64,000 nt of DNA from Rhizobium skierniewicense (GCF_014196515.1 NZ_JACIDV010000003.1:124001-188000); one strand, 5' to 3'; numbered from the stretch's first letter, positions 19,232 through 29,825 are shown. The notes: generated by a model from the sequence alone, not told the origin. Made by a program: numbers and translations.

Positions 19232-20305
19232 ATGTCATCACAGGGAAAATCCGCCGCGGGTGAAGAGCGCGCGCTCGTTCTGGAAGAGCTGGGCAAGTTG
19301 TCGCTGCGCCCCTTTCCTCTGGACGAGCAGGTCGGGCCGCATGATGTGCGCATCGCCATCCACACCGTGGGTATCTGCGGCAGCGACGTGCATTATTACA
19401 CGCATGGTGCCATCGGCAATTTCGTGGTGCGCGAGCCGATGATACTCGGCCATGAGGCATCGGGTACCGTCACGGAGATTGGTCCGGAGGTGAAACATCT
19501 CGCTGTTGGCGACCGGGTGTGCATGGAACCCGGCATCCCGGACCCGATCAGCCGCGCCAGCCGCATCGGCCATTACAATCTCGACCCGGCCGTGCGCTTC
19601 TGGGCGACGCCGCCGGTGCATGGCGTGCTGCGGGCATCCGTCGTTCACCCCGCCGCCTTCACCTTCAAGCTGCCCGATAATGTATCATTTGCAGCCGGTG
19701 CGATGGTGGAGCCTTTGGCCGTCGGCGTGCAGGCGGCAACGCAGGCCAAGGTCAAGCCGGGCGATATCGCCGTCGTTATCGGGGCCGGTCCGATCGGCCT
19801 CGTCACCGTGCTGGCAGCGCTTGCAGCCGGTTGCGCCCGCGTCATCGTGTCCGATGTCGATCCGGTAAAGCTGGATATGGCGCGCGGCCTCGGGGCCGTG
19901 GAAACCGTTAATGTTCGCGAGCAGAATCTTGCCGAGCAGGTGCTGACATCGACCGACGGCTGGGGTGCGGACGTGATTTTCGAATGCTCGGGTGCCGAAG
20001 CGGCGATTACTCGCGTGTTCGAACCCCTGCGTCCTGCCGGAACGGTGGTTTTCGTCGGCATGCCGACGAAGCTGGTGGCCTATGATGTGGTGGCCGCGCA
20101 AATCCGTGAAGCCCGCGTTGAGCACGTCTTCCGCTACGCCAATGTCTTCGGTCGCTGTGTCGACATGCTGGCGTCGGGCGCCATCGATGTCTCCCCACTG
20201 ATCACCCGCACTTTCGATTTTAAAGACAGCATCGAGGCTTTCGATATCGCCGCCTCAGCGCCTGCCGGCGAAGTGAAGATGCAAATTCTTATGCCGCAGG
20301 GATGA
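19232..20305 (+). CDS. Zinc-type polyol dehydrogenase (xylitol/sorbitol dehydrogenase family)
   Basis: Medium-chain NAD-dependent dehydrogenase, 357 aa, with AGGAGG 5 nt before the ATG. Catalytic-zinc residues are visible in [10 protein letters not shown] and GHEASG, and the glutamate in AMVEPLAVG; the cofactor loop is [10 protein letters not shown]. The lobe that normally binds structural zinc reads [17 protein letters not shown] and lacks the four cysteines. Best described as a xylitol or sorbitol dehydrogenase making a ketose. It leads a three-gene set for sugar/polyol catabolism with gaps of 97 and 17 nt. Confidence 0.9.
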   Translation: MSSQGKSAAGEERALVLEELGKLSLRPFPLDEQVGPHDVRIAIHTVGICGSDVHYYTHGAIGNFVVREPMILGHEASGTVTEIGPEVKHLAVGDRVCMEPGIPDPISRASRIGHYNLDPAVRFWATPPVHGVLRASVVHPAAFTFKLPDNVSFAAGAMVEPLAVGVQAATQAKVKPGDIAVVIGAGPIGLVTVLAALAAGCARVIVSDVDPVKLDMARGLGAVETVNVREQNLAEQVLTSTDGWGADVIFECSGAEAAITRVFEPLRPAGTVVFVGMPTKLVAYDVVAAQIREARVEHVFRYANVFGRCVDMLASGAIDVSPLITRTFDFKDSIEAFDIAASAPAGEVKMQILMPQG

Positions 20306-20402
20306 TTGAGGGTTGCACGAAATTTATCAGCGGTTAGCTTGAGCACCGTTGGCGGACGGAGGCTCAAACCGCTCAACTGTATCGATGCAGGAGGAGAAAT
20401 TC

Positions 20403-21458
20403 ATGAAGACGATCAAGGGACCGGCGCTTTTTCTCGGTCAGTTCGCAGGCGATGCCGCGCCGTTCAACACGTGGGATGGCATTACCAAATGGGCGGCGGA
20501 AAAGGGTTATCTCGGCGTGCAGGTTCCCACCTGGGCCGGACAGTTGATCGACCTGAAGAAGGCAGCGGAATCCAAGGATTATTGCGACGAGTTTGCCGGT
20601 GTCGCGCGCCAGAACGGCGTCGAGGTGACCGAGCTTGCTACCCACTTGCAGGGACAGCTTGTGGCGGTGCATCCGGCCTATGACGAGGCTTTCGATGGTT
20701 TTGCGGCACCGGAAGTGCGTGGCAACCCGAAGGCGCGGCAGGAATGGGCGGTGGAGCAGGTCAAGTTTGCGTTGAAGGCATCGCGCAATCTTGGGCTGAA
20801 CGCCCATGGTACATTTTCCGGCGCTCTGGCATGGCCTTTCATTTACCCGTGGCCGCAGCGGCCTGCCGGTCTGGTGGAAGCCGCCTTTGACGAGCTTGCC
20901 AAGCGCTGGACGCCGATTCTCGATTATGCCGATGAGCAGGGCGTCGACGTTTGCTATGAAATTCACCCCGGCGAAGACCTGCATGACGGTGTGACCTTCG
21001 AGATGTTTCTGGAGCGGGTCAAGAACCACAGCCGCGCCAACATGCTCTACGATCCCTCGCATTATGTGCTGCAATGCCTGGATTATCTCGACAATATCGA
21101 CATGTACAAAGACCGCATCAAGATGTTCCACGTGAAGGATGCGGAGTTCAATCCGACAGGACGCCAGGGCGTGTACGGCGGCTATCAGGGCTGGGTCGGG
21201 CGGGCCGGGCGCTTCCGCTCGCCGGGCGATGGGCAGGTGGATTTCGGCGCGGTCTTCTCGAAAATGGCCGCCAATGACTTCGATGGCTGGGCTGTGGTCG
21301 AATGGGAATGCGCGTTGAAACATCCCGAAGACGGCGCTGCCGAGGGTGCTGAATTCGTCAAGGCACATATCATCCGCGTGACCGAAAAAGCCTTCGACGA
21401 CTTCGCATCATCGGGCACAGACGATGCCGCCAACCGCCGCATGCTCGGCCTTTCATAA
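20403..21458 (+). CDS. Sugar phosphate isomerase/epimerase family protein (TIM barrel)
   Basis: AP-endonuclease-2-like TIM barrel, 351 aa from the ATG at 20403, which has AGGAGG about 8 nt upstream. Metal-site segments typical of the epimerase/isomerase group are VCYEIHPGEDLHDG (Glu), LYDPSHYVLQ (Asp, His), MFHVKDAEF (His) and VVEWECAL (Glu). It probably interconverts a ketose or inosose made by a neighbouring dehydrogenase. The precise sugar is not deducible. Confidence 0.88.
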   Translation: MKTIKGPALFLGQFAGDAAPFNTWDGITKWAAEKGYLGVQVPTWAGQLIDLKKAAESKDYCDEFAGVARQNGVEVTELATHLQGQLVAVHPAYDEAFDGFAAPEVRGNPKARQEWAVEQVKFALKASRNLGLNAHGTFSGALAWPFIYPWPQRPAGLVEAAFDELAKRWTPILDYADEQGVDVCYEIHPGEDLHDGVTFEMFLERVKNHSRANMLYDPSHYVLQCLDYLDNIDMYKDRIKMFHVKDAEFNPTGRQGVYGGYQGWVGRAGRFRSPGDGQVDFGAVFSKMAANDFDGWAVVEWECALKHPEDGAAEGAEFVKAHIIRVTEKAFDDFASSGTDDAANRRMLGLS

Positions 21459-21475
21459 AAATCCGAGGAGATACA

Positions 21476-22663
21476 ATGACGATCGAAGGAAAAACGACCG
21501 ACAAGGCCAATGCCCGCATTCGCCTCGGCATGGTGGGCGGTGGCTCCGGCGCGTTCATCGGCGGTGTGCACCGTATGGCGGCACGGTTGGATAACCGATT
21601 TGAACTGGTGGCTGGCGCCCTGTCGTCCACGCCTGAAAAGTCTAGGGCATCCGGTCTGGAACTGGGTCTCGATGAGGACCGCTGCTACGGCTCTTTCGAG
21701 GAGATGGCGTCAAGCGAAGCGGCGCGCCCTGATGGCATCCAGGCCGTTTCCATCGTCACGCCCAACCATGTCCATTATCCGGCTGCAAAAGCATTTCTGG
21801 AACGCGGCATCCACGTCATCTGCGACAAGCCGCTGACCTCCAATCTGGACGACGCCAAGAAGCTGAAGGACGTTGCCGACAAGGCCAACGCGCTTTTCGT
21901 GCTGACCCACAACTACACCGGCTACCCGATGGTGCGACATGCACGGGAACTGGTGGAAAGCGGCGAACTTGGTGATATCAGGCTGGTGCAGATGGAGTAT
22001 CCGCAGGACTGGCTGGCGGAACCGGTGGAGCAGACGGGTGCCAAGCAGGCCGTGTGGCGCACCGATCCGGCGCAATCGGGTGCAGGCGGATCGACGGGCG
22101 ATATCGGCACACACGCTTACAATCTCGGGTGTTTCATTTCCGGGCTTGAGGTCAACGAACTGGCAGCCGATGTCCATACCTTCGTGGACGGTCGTCGTCT
22201 CGATGACAATGCCCACGTGATGCTGCGCTTCAAGGCAAATGGCGGCAAGATGCCTGCCAAGGGCCTTCTGTGGTGTAGCCAGGTGGCGGTCGGTCACGAG
22301 AACGGCCTGAAGGTGCGCGTCTATGGCACAAAGGCGGGCATCGAATGGACGCAAGCCGATCCGAATTATCTGTGGTTCACGAAGCTGGGTGAGCCGAAGC
22401 AACTGATCACCCGTGGTGGAGCCGGCTCCGGCGCCGCCGCCGCCCGGGTCAGCCGCATCCCGTCCGGCCACCCCGAGGGCTACCTCGAAGCCTTCGCAAC
22501 GATCTACACCGAGGCGGCGAATGCCATCGAGGCACGCAGCAAGGGAACAGCGCTGGATAGTGCCGTCGTGTACCCGACCATTGACGATGGCGTGAAGGGT
22601 GTCGCCTTTGTCGCGGCGTGTATTGAGTCGTCAAAGCAGAATGGTGGATGGGTGAAGGTGTGA
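21476..22663 (+). CDS. Gfo/Idh/MocA family oxidoreductase
   Basis: NAD(P)-dependent sugar oxidoreductase, 395 aa, with GAGGAG before the ATG. The Rossmann start reads LGMVGGGSGAFIGGVHR; the family cis-Pro motif with the catalytic Lys is CDKPLTSN, and GDIGTHAYNLG is the substrate-side helix. It follows the isomerase gene by 17 nt. Together the trio looks like a pathway that oxidises, isomerises and again oxidises or reduces a polyol; no transporter or regulator is adjacent. Confidence 0.92.
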   Translation: MTIEGKTTDKANARIRLGMVGGGSGAFIGGVHRMAARLDNRFELVAGALSSTPEKSRASGLELGLDEDRCYGSFEEMASSEAARPDGIQAVSIVTPNHVHYPAAKAFLERGIHVICDKPLTSNLDDAKKLKDVADKANALFVLTHNYTGYPMVRHARELVESGELGDIRLVQMEYPQDWLAEPVEQTGAKQAVWRTDPAQSGAGGSTGDIGTHAYNLGCFISGLEVNELAADVHTFVDGRRLDDNAHVMLRFKANGGKMPAKGLLWCSQVAVGHENGLKVRVYGTKAGIEWTQADPNYLWFTKLGEPKQLITRGGAGSGAAAARVSRIPSGHPEGYLEAFATIYTEAANAIEARSKGTALDSAVVYPTIDDGVKGVAFVAACIESSKQNGGWVKV

Positions 22664-22705
22664 CGCGAGTGGGCTTGGTGCCATAAACGTCGCAGCGAGC
22701 GTCGG

Positions 22706-22788
22706 GTGTGGCTCGCCCCTCTATCCAGCCGGACATCTCCCCACAGTGGGGAGATTGACCGGCAGGGCAGAGGTGAGGGGAGCCACAC
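22706..22788. repeat. Intergenic palindromic repeat, copy 2
   Basis: Outer inverted repeats GTGTGGCT (22706-22713) and AGCCACAC (22781-22788) enclose a 10-bp perfect palindrome ATCTCCCCAC-A-GTGGGGAGAT (22735-22755), then GACCGGCAGGGCAGAGG. Order and sequence match the element at 6942-6985. It is a folded, dispersed repeat, not a gene. Confidence 0.65.
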
Positions 22789-22795
22789 CCGCTAT

Positions 22796-22822
22796 AGCGT
22801 TTCCAGTTAACAAGGAAACGCT
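22796..22822. repeat. Inverted repeat after the palindromic element
   Basis: AGCGTTTCC and GGAAACGCT form a 9-bp stem around a 9-nt loop. It may end the sugar-gene transcript, or be part of the same repeat family; the core words AGCGTTTCC and GCGCTCTA recur often between rhizobial genes. Confidence 0.45.
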
Positions 22823-22852
22823 CTAGCCTCGCGACAATCGCAATAAAGCGCT

Positions 22853-23035
22853 CTAAATCACCGGATAGAGCGACCAGAAGAACAACTCGTGTTCCTGATC
22901 GCGGTCGTGCTGCTCGGAATCATCCTTGACCCTCGGCTCCTGTGTCGAGCCGCTGTCACGTTTCAGTTTTTCTTCCTGCGCCTTGCGACCTAGACCGAAC
23001 AGGTCGAAGGAAAGCATATTGAAGCCAGCTACCAT
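22853..23035 (-). CDS. Small charged hypothetical protein (60 aa)
   Basis: Possible real small gene. The ATG at 23035 is preceded by GAGGG with a 5-nt gap. The product starts with a short hydrophobic part (MVAGFNMLSFDLFGLG), then a highly charged linker rich in Lys, Asp, Glu and Gln, and ends ELFFWSLYPVI. An upstream extension to 23110 has no ribosome site. No family was recognised. Confidence 0.5.
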   Translation of the reverse strand: MVAGFNMLSFDLFGLGRKAQEEKLKRDSGSTQEPRVKDDSEQHDRDQEHELFFWSLYPVI

Positions 23036-23207
23036 TTTGTCCCTCATTGTCACAATATTTAACGAGGCGTAAAGTTTCGCGCGTTGCCACGTTTTCGTCA
23101 AGATTGCCAAGGGAATTAGTCTTTTAAGCGCAAGTGTGTGTTTGGAAGATTCGTTTCTGCAAAGGGCGCTTATGCGCGGCTTTATTTCTCGCGGACAAAG
23201 GCCGGGT

Positions 23208-24305
23208 TCAGCGGCGGTAGATATCGGCAGCGGTCTTCAAGGCGTTGTCGAGATCGCTGGCATGTCCGTGAGCTTCCAGCGCCTGTGAGAACGCCGTGAG
23301 GTTTGCCAGAATTGCCTCTTCGGTGGCGCGCCGTCCGGTGTGATTGAGACGGACGAGGCGCTCCGTGCCAGGACCGACGCCCGCCGTCATATCCGCACCG
23401 GCGATTTTGCGGCGGGAAATGAAGGCATCGCGGGCCACATCAGGGGGAAGCAGAGCCGTGGTGACAAGCGCCGATGCGGATTGCTCCTGCACCCAAAGTT
23501 TCGCGCCGAGGACCCGAAGTCCGGCGCGTGTGGCATCTCTTGCCCGTTCGTGACGTCGCTGCAACGGCTCCATGCCCTCGGCCTCTATGCGGTCGAGCGC
23601 TGCCTGCAAGGCGAAGAACTCCAGCGCTACCGGTGTTCCGGGCAAGACGTGACGTCCGGTGTCTATCCACATGTCTTTCTGGTCGAGCAATGACAGCATG
23701 GACAGGCGAGGGGCGGCGGCATGATGAAGATGATCCCACGCCATCCGACTGACGGAAATGGCCGATAGGCCAGCCGTTCCCGCCAGGGCCTTTTGTGGGC
23801 CGATGACGGCGATATCGATGCCCAGACCATCCACGTCCAGTGCGTGGCCTCCAACGGATGCTACGGCATCGACGATGGTGAGGATCCCGCGCTCTCGGGC
23901 ATAGGCGATGATCTCTTCCAGCGGGTTGAGAATACCGCTGGCCGATTCCGCGTGGACGAGCGAGAGCATTGCGATATCGGGATTGTCATCTATCGCGCGG
24001 GTGACCGCGTCCAGCGTGATGGGCAGGGCCGGCTCCGCGATGAGGTTGATGACATGGGCGCCGCCGCGCTTAAGCCACGTCCCGAACCATGTTCCGTAAG
24101 GGCTGGTCACAATGTTGAGGGCCTTGAGGCCGGAATGTGCGAGGCTGGCAGCGACCGCTTCCAGAGCCAGAACGGCTTCCGCCTGGATCAGCAGCACATC
24201 GTTTGTCGTGCCGATCAGCGCGCCCAGTCTGTCTGCCAGATGGGCGTAACGGTCCGGCGGAAAGGAGGGAATATCGAGAAGGTGGCTCCAGTCACGATGG
24301 GGCAT
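23208..24305 (-). CDS. Class V aminotransferase (alanine-glyoxylate/pyridoxamine-pyruvate type)
   Basis: PLP enzyme, 365 aa from the ATG at 24305; an N-terminal extension to 24386 would be Arg/Ser-rich and is unlikely. The PLP lysine lies in IGPQKALAG, preceded by LTIVDAVASVGG (Asp/Ser that hold the cofactor) and HAESASGILNPLEEI. The C-terminus has VRLNHTGRRAT. The group includes alanine-glyoxylate and pyridoxamine-pyruvate aminotransferases; which reaction applies is uncertain. It lies 55 nt downstream of the acetyltransferase gene on the same strand. Confidence 0.88.
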   Translation of the reverse strand: MPHRDWSHLLDIPSFPPDRYAHLADRLGALIGTTNDVLLIQAEAVLALEAVAASLAHSGLKALNIVTSPYGTWFGTWLKRGGAHVINLIAEPALPITLDAVTRAIDDNPDIAMLSLVHAESASGILNPLEEIIAYARERGILTIVDAVASVGGHALDVDGLGIDIAVIGPQKALAGTAGLSAISVSRMAWDHLHHAAAPRLSMLSLLDQKDMWIDTGRHVLPGTPVALEFFALQAALDRIEAEGMEPLQRRHERARDATRAGLRVLGAKLWVQEQSASALVTTALLPPDVARDAFISRRKIAGADMTAGVGPGTERLVRLNHTGRRATEEAILANLTAFSQALEAHGHASDLDNALKTAADIYRR

Positions 24306-24360
24306 GGTCGAGTTCTCTGTCAGTACACGGGGGTGGCGTTGCGATGACCGTGCCGATCCG

Positions 24361-25638
24361 TCAGTCCCCGGTGCTTTTGCGGCCAATCGACATGATGCGC
24401 TCGCGCAGAACTTTGGCGAGATTTCGGGTGTTGCGATACATATGGACCTGCGCTGCCACCTGCCGAACGTCGCGGTCGCTGTTTTGCGCCAGACCGATGA
24501 CGAGTGTCCCCATGTCAGCGGACTCGCCCCAGAAGCCTTTGAACGTGCTTCCTTCGTCAGCTCCGCAGATGTCGGTGCGCAGGATGTTGGCGTCGTCCAG
24601 ATGCCATTCCGTCAGCTTCTGCATCAGCAGCCGCTCAATGGATTGGCGCGAATAATGTTCGTCGACGGCCAGCTTCCAGACATAGGCTTCGCCCATGGTC
24701 ATGAAGACGACAGCGGAAGCGATGGCCTGGCCATTGAGGTTGACGGTATGGATACGGACCGAATCGACTTCTGCCAGATTGGTGATGGCCTCACGCGCAA
24801 AGGCTGCGCGATATCGGTCACTGACAAGGGCCGAGCGTTTCCGGCCTTTGGAGCCGCTCGCCTCCAGAGCGAGAAACTCTTCCGTGCGCAGCCTGATATC
24901 CTGGGGCTGTCTGGCGATGTCATGGGTGAGGGTGCCCACGCTTTCAAGATGCTGCCAGTGGCTTTGAAGCTCCTGCAACTGTCCGACTGACAGAACATTT
25001 TGCAAATACAGGGTGGCGTCAGTCTGGCTCTCCAGCATCATGCGACGATGGGGCTCAGCGGTTGCCAAGGGCAGATTTCGGCTGAGCGCAATCGCCTTGA
25101 TCATCCGCGTAAACGCTCCGTCCAGCCGCAAGGTTGGAAGCACCAGAACATTAGGCAGGCGCAGTTCCGGCTGCGACAGTGCATCCAGCAGATTATCGAT
25201 CGTTTCGGCGGCTCCCTCAGAATCGACAAGAGGCGTGCCAAGCGGGCCGAATGGATTTGACCATGCGCGCAAAATGGAAGGTCCGACCGAAAAGCCAGGC
25301 TTTTCGACAGTGAATGGCATGAGAAAACGCATGCGTGAGCGAATACCGTTTTCATCGCGCATCAGCGCAAACCGTACGGCACGGTTATCGACACGGGGCA
25401 TGGCCGGTGCGAGCAGCTTACCGGTAAAGAAAATATTGGGCTCGACGACCCGGTTCGACAAAAAGTCCAATTCCTCTTGGAGATCATATCCAAGCTGGGC
25501 AGGGTAAATACAGAATTCGCGCCCGGAACGGCCCACGCGAACACTGCTATCGGCGGCGGGACGGTCAGGCATTGTTTTCGCTATCAATCTTGCGAAACGG
25601 TCATCTCGCATATCTGGATCGTTCGGATCGCTTGCCAT
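24361..25638 (-). CDS. GNAT-family acetyltransferase, CelD/BcsL-like
   Basis: 425 aa with a C-terminal Acetyltransf_6-type domain. Visible elements are ALVSDRYRAAFAREAITNL, VRIHTVNLNGQAIASAVVFMTMGEAYVWKLAVDEHYSRQS (the acetyl-CoA fold strands), and DDANILRTDICGADEGSTFKGFWG. The N-terminal half resembles the region of CelD-like proteins linked to polysaccharide modification. Family members act in cellulose or exopolysaccharide synthesis, but no such genes adjoin here, so the role is open. The start has only a weak ribosome site; residue 10 (Met) is an alternative. Confidence 0.8.
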   Translation of the reverse strand: MASDPNDPDMRDDRFARLIAKTMPDRPAADSSVRVGRSGREFCIYPAQLGYDLQEELDFLSNRVVEPNIFFTGKLLAPAMPRVDNRAVRFALMRDENGIRSRMRFLMPFTVEKPGFSVGPSILRAWSNPFGPLGTPLVDSEGAAETIDNLLDALSQPELRLPNVLVLPTLRLDGAFTRMIKAIALSRNLPLATAEPHRRMMLESQTDATLYLQNVLSVGQLQELQSHWQHLESVGTLTHDIARQPQDIRLRTEEFLALEASGSKGRKRSALVSDRYRAAFAREAITNLAEVDSVRIHTVNLNGQAIASAVVFMTMGEAYVWKLAVDEHYSRQSIERLLMQKLTEWHLDDANILRTDICGADEGSTFKGFWGESADMGTLVIGLAQNSDRDVRQVAAQVHMYRNTRNLAKVLRERIMSIGRKSTGD

Positions 25639-25846
25639 TCTCGTCTTGAACCGTCTTTCCTACGCCTGTTCGTGACACGTCTCTGCTCCATGTGTCCCAT
25701 CCGCCAGGATGAACTTTTTGGGCGAGAGCCCGATCGTATCATATCTATCAGCTTTTGCTTATAGGATTTCAATCATACATCGAAACGTGAACACATTTAA
25801 CCAAATACGATGCAAACCTATTTCAAAACACGCAACCGCGCCATGT

Positions 25847-26734
25847 CTATGGAAGAGCAGGGGTTATTCTGCGCTTCGGGTAAAGGCCCAGGACGAGGGC
25901 GCAACCTAGAATAATGATCGCAGCACCGAAGAATTGAAGCTGCGACAGAGGCTCGTCGAGTACCACGGCACCCACAATCACGGCAATGACCGTCACCACA
26001 AACTCCACGCTGATGGTTTTGGTTGCGCCGATGAGGGATACGAGCCTGAAATAGGTGACGTATGTCAGCGCGCTCATGATGATGGCGAGCCCGAAAAGGG
26101 AGACAAAATCAATCGGCCGTGGTGTCGCGGGGACAGGGACGAGGAACAGCAAAGGCAGCGTCATGATGCCACCGGCCATAAACGCGCCGATCGTGATTTC
26201 CCACGCGCCTGATCCTTTCAGGTAGCGGCTTGCATAATTGCTGCCGAATGCCGCGCAGATGCAGCCGATCAGGCAGATGGCGCATCCCAGAATAAAGGCC
26301 GGGGTCGCCGGAACGGCAGGGAAGCCGACGAGAATAACGATACCGCCAAAGCCCAGCACCATGCCGGCGAGGCTCTGCAAGGAGATTGTTTCCAAGCCCC
26401 AGAGTTGCCCGATCAGCATTGAAAACAGGGGAATGCTCGCCACCAGAATGGCGGCCATGGCGGTGCCGATGATGGGCGTGGCGTAGGAGAGGCCGATGAG
26501 CTGGCCTGCAACCGTCGTTGCACCCACAACGGCAAATGCGCCCCAACCGGCGCTGAAATTCAGCTTCCGTTTGGTCGCACGCGCGATGATGAGCAGTGTG
26601 AAGCTGGCAATGAAACACCGCAATGTCACAGCGCCGATCCAGCCGAAAGCGGCCACGACGTGCAGCACCAGCATGAACGACAATCCCCATGCGACGGCAA
26701 GAAACGTATAGGCGGCGAGTTCTGCGGGTTTCAT
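25847..26734 (-). CDS. EamA-family (DMT superfamily) transporter
   Basis: Inner-membrane protein, 295 aa, with about ten hydrophobic segments arranged as two EamA repeats. The first repeat starts at AYTFLAVAWGLSFMLV with the family Trp-Gly; the second covers about residues 150-280 and ends with DEPLSQLQFFGAAIIILGCALVLG, the hallmark closing segment. Probably a metabolite exporter; the substrate is unknown. Single-gene unit. Confidence 0.9.
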   Translation of the reverse strand: MKPAELAAYTFLAVAWGLSFMLVLHVVAAFGWIGAVTLRCFIASFTLLIIARATKRKLNFSAGWGAFAVVGATTVAGQLIGLSYATPIIGTAMAAILVASIPLFSMLIGQLWGLETISLQSLAGMVLGFGGIVILVGFPAVPATPAFILGCAICLIGCICAAFGSNYASRYLKGSGAWEITIGAFMAGGIMTLPLLFLVPVPATPRPIDFVSLFGLAIIMSALTYVTYFRLVSLIGATKTISVEFVVTVIAVIVGAVVLDEPLSQLQFFGAAIIILGCALVLGLYPKRRITPALP

Positions 26735-26940
26735 GGGGTTGGTCCAGAATGGAAACTTTGCCGAGCGTTACGAGAGCGCCGACGACGGGTCAATGGATTT
26801 TATGGTGGTGGGTTCGCCCAAGCGACCGGCTACAAGCAGACTGCGCTTCTTTAGACGCAAAACCGCGTCCTGGTAAGAGACTGGAACGACCAACCGGGTG
26901 ACCATTTTTGGGCAAGCGCAGAGGTTATTGGCAGGCCCAA

Positions 26941-26971
26941 AGAAAAGACCCGCAAACACTGTTTGCGGGTC
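26941..26971 (-). terminator. Terminator of secA
   Basis: An 11-bp stem GACCCGCAAAC / GTTTGCGGGTC with a 3-nt loop, followed on the minus strand by TCTTTTCTTT, 26 nt beyond the secA stop. Confidence 0.9.
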
Positions 26972-26997
26972 TCATTGCTTCACGGCGCGGGTTTCGA

Positions 26998-29712
26998 TCA
27001 AGCCTGATCGAAAACACCATGGCAGTGCTTGTATTTTTTTCCGGAGCCGCAAGGGCAGGCTTCATTGCGCCCGATCTTGCCCCATGTGGCGGGATTGTTC
27101 GGGTCGCGCTGTTCTGGCGGGACGAAGGCTGCGGATGAGGTCGCGTCCTGCATGGCGAACTCGTCTTCGCCTGTTACCGGATCGACGTGATGGGCCGTCA
27201 TCTCGGGCAATTCAGGCTGCGGAGGATCGCGCACCAGTTCCACGCGCATCAGTTGGGCGGTCACTTCTTCACGCAGGTTGGACAACAGCGCCTGGAAAAG
27301 CTCGAACGCTTCGGCCTTGTATTCCTGCAGCGGATCGCGCTGTGCATAACCGCGGAAACCGACGACGGAGCGCAGGTGATCGAGGTTGACGATGTGTTCG
27401 CGCCACAAATGGTCGATCGTCTGAAGGATGACCGAACGCTCGACATAGACCATGACCTCGGGGCCAAAACGCTCGGCCTTGTCCGTCATGGTCTTGTCTG
27501 CGGCCTCTGTGATGCGTTGCAGAATGTCGTCTTCGGCGATGCCTTCTTCCTTGGCCCACGCGTCGACGGGCAGGTCAAGGTTGAGGAAGCGCTCAAGGCC
27601 TGCCTTGAGGCCAGCAATGTCCCACTGCTCCGCATAGGCATTTTCCGGGACGTGCTTGGTGACGAGCGCTTCGATGACTTCGTTGCGCATATCTGCAGCG
27701 GTTTCGCCGATATTATCGGCTTCCATTAGCTCCAGACGCTGATCGAAGATGACCTTGCGCTGATCGTTGAGAACGTCGTCATATTTCAAAAGGTTTTTGC
27801 GCGTTTCGAAGTTGCGGGCTTCGACCTTCTTCTGGGCGCGCTCCAGTGCCTTGTTGATCCAGGGATGGACGATCGCCTCGCCGTCCTTGAGACCAAGCTT
27901 CTGCAACATCGAATCCATACGGTCGGAGCCGAAGATGCGCATCAGGTCGTCCTGAAGCGACAGATAGAACTTGGAGCGGCCGGGGTCACCCTGACGGCCG
28001 GAACGACCACGCAACTGGTTATCGATACGGCGGCTCTCGTGACGCTCGGTGGCGATGACGAAAAGACCACCGGCTGCCAGCGCCTTGTCCTTCAGAACCT
28101 TGATCTCTTCGCGGATCTTCCGTTCCATGGCGTCGCGCTCTTCGCCAGGCTCGACGCCTTCAAGCTCGCGCTCGAGGCGCATATCGACGTTGCCACCGAG
28201 CTGAATGTCGGTACCGCGACCGGCCATGTTGGTGGCGATGGTGACCGCGCCGGGAACGCCGGCCTGCGAGACGATGTAGGCTTCCTGCTCGTGATAGCGA
28301 GCGTTCAGAACCTGGAAATTCTCAAAACCGGACTGACGCAGCATGGTGGCCAGAAGTTCGGACTTCTCAATCGACGTTGTACCGACGAGGACAGGCTGGT
28401 CGCGCTCATGGGCAACCTTGATCTGTTCGATGATCGCCTTGAACTTCTCTTCGCCGGTCCGGTAGACCTCATCGTCTTCATCGACACGCTGGATCGGCAG
28501 GTTCGTCGGAACCTCGATCACGTCGAGGGTGTAGATGTTGTTGAACTCTTCCGCTTCCGTCGATGCCGTCCCGGTCATGCCGGCAAGCTTCTTGTACATG
28601 CGGAAATAGTTCTGGAAGGTCACCGACGACAGCGTCTGGTTTTCCGGCTGGATCTGCACCTTTTCCTTGGCTTCGAGTGCCTGGTGCTGGCCTTCCGAAT
28701 AACGACGACCCGGCATCATGCGACCGGTGAATTCGTCGATGATGACGATTTCGCCGTTGCGGACGATGTAGTCCTTGTCGCGCTGAAACAGCTTGTGGGC
28801 CTTCAGCGCGTTGTTCACGTGGTGAACGATGGCGACGTTTTCGATGTCGTAGAGCGATTCGCCCTTGAGCAGGCCTGCATCGCGCAACAGGTTTTCGAGC
28901 TTTTCGGTGCCATCTTCCGAGAAGTTGGCCGAACGCTGCTTCTCGTCGATCTCGTAATCGTCCGGCGACAGCAGCGGGATGAAGGCATCGATGGTGTTGT
29001 AGAGATCGGAGCGGTCGTCCAGTGGGCCGGAGATGATGAGCGGCGTGCGCGCCTCGTCCACCAGAATCGAATCGACTTCGTCGACGATGGCGTAGTGGTG
29101 GCCACGCTGCACCATCTGTGACTTTTCGTATTTCATGTTGTCGCGCAGATAATCGAAGCCGAGTTCGTTGTTCGTCGCGTAGGTGATGTCACAGGCATAG
29201 GCTTCGCGGCGCTGGTCGTCGTCCAGTCCGTGGACGATGACGCCCGTCGTCAGGCCGAGGAAGCTGTAGAGGCGCGCCATGGTGGCGGCGTCGCGCTGTG
29301 CCAGATAATCGTTGACCGTCACCACGTGAACGCCCTTGCTCTCAAGGGCATTGAGGTACACGGCCAGGGTCGCGACAAGTGTCTTTCCTTCACCCGTCTT
29401 CATTTCGGCGATGTCGCCGGAATGGAGAATCATGCCGCCCGTGAGCTGAACGTCGAAGGGGCGCATGCCGAGAACGCGGCGCGAGGCTTCGCGTGCAACG
29501 GCGAAGGCCGGAACGAGAATGTCGTCGATCGTTTTGCCATCTGCCAGTTGCTGTCGGAATTCGACAGTCTTTGCCTTCAGCGCCTCGTCGGAGAGCGCCT
29601 TCATCTCTTCCTCGAGTGCACCTATTGCCGTGATATTGCTACGATAGGAGCGGACACGGCGCTCATTTGCCGAACCGAACAACTTGCGGGCTATTCCGCC
29701 GAGACTGACCAT
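26998..29712 (-). CDS. secA: Preprotein translocase ATPase SecA
   Basis: Motor of the general secretion pathway, 904 aa from the ATG at 29712 ([13 protein letters not shown]), with AAAGGG 8 nt upstream; an upstream in-frame extension of 19 codons lacks family similarity. Walker A MKTGEGKT, the DEAD-type [16 protein letters not shown], the second-domain [16 protein letters not shown] and [15 protein letters not shown] are all present. The C-terminal SecB/lipid-binding zinc motif [12 protein letters not shown] is intact. It diverges from ppiC. Confidence 0.98.
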   Translation of the reverse strand: MVSLGGIARKLFGSANERRVRSYRSNITAIGALEEEMKALSDEALKAKTVEFRQQLADGKTIDDILVPAFAVAREASRRVLGMRPFDVQLTGGMILHSGDIAEMKTGEGKTLVATLAVYLNALESKGVHVVTVNDYLAQRDAATMARLYSFLGLTTGVIVHGLDDDQRREAYACDITYATNNELGFDYLRDNMKYEKSQMVQRGHHYAIVDEVDSILVDEARTPLIISGPLDDRSDLYNTIDAFIPLLSPDDYEIDEKQRSANFSEDGTEKLENLLRDAGLLKGESLYDIENVAIVHHVNNALKAHKLFQRDKDYIVRNGEIVIIDEFTGRMMPGRRYSEGQHQALEAKEKVQIQPENQTLSSVTFQNYFRMYKKLAGMTGTASTEAEEFNNIYTLDVIEVPTNLPIQRVDEDDEVYRTGEEKFKAIIEQIKVAHERDQPVLVGTTSIEKSELLATMLRQSGFENFQVLNARYHEQEAYIVSQAGVPGAVTIATNMAGRGTDIQLGGNVDMRLERELEGVEPGEERDAMERKIREEIKVLKDKALAAGGLFVIATERHESRRIDNQLRGRSGRQGDPGRSKFYLSLQDDLMRIFGSDRMDSMLQKLGLKDGEAIVHPWINKALERAQKKVEARNFETRKNLLKYDDVLNDQRKVIFDQRLELMEADNIGETAADMRNEVIEALVTKHVPENAYAEQWDIAGLKAGLERFLNLDLPVDAWAKEEGIAEDDILQRITEAADKTMTDKAERFGPEVMVYVERSVILQTIDHLWREHIVNLDHLRSVVGFRGYAQRDPLQEYKAEAFELFQALLSNLREEVTAQLMRVELVRDPPQPELPEMTAHHVDPVTGEDEFAMQDATSSAAFVPPEQRDPNNPATWGKIGRNEACPCGSGKKYKHCHGVFDQA

Positions 29713-29825
29713 CCTAGTGGCCCTTTCTGAAATTCCGTTTTGCCAAGGCATTGCGGTCTGGCATCGCATTTACGCACAAATGACAGACTTGACCCTTAAA
29801 CGTATCTGGACGCGAGGTTGAGCGA

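Noticed and set aside
29713-29769. 19-codon N-terminal extension of SecA
   Set aside because: The family N-terminus is [13 protein letters not shown], with a ribosome site directly before it.
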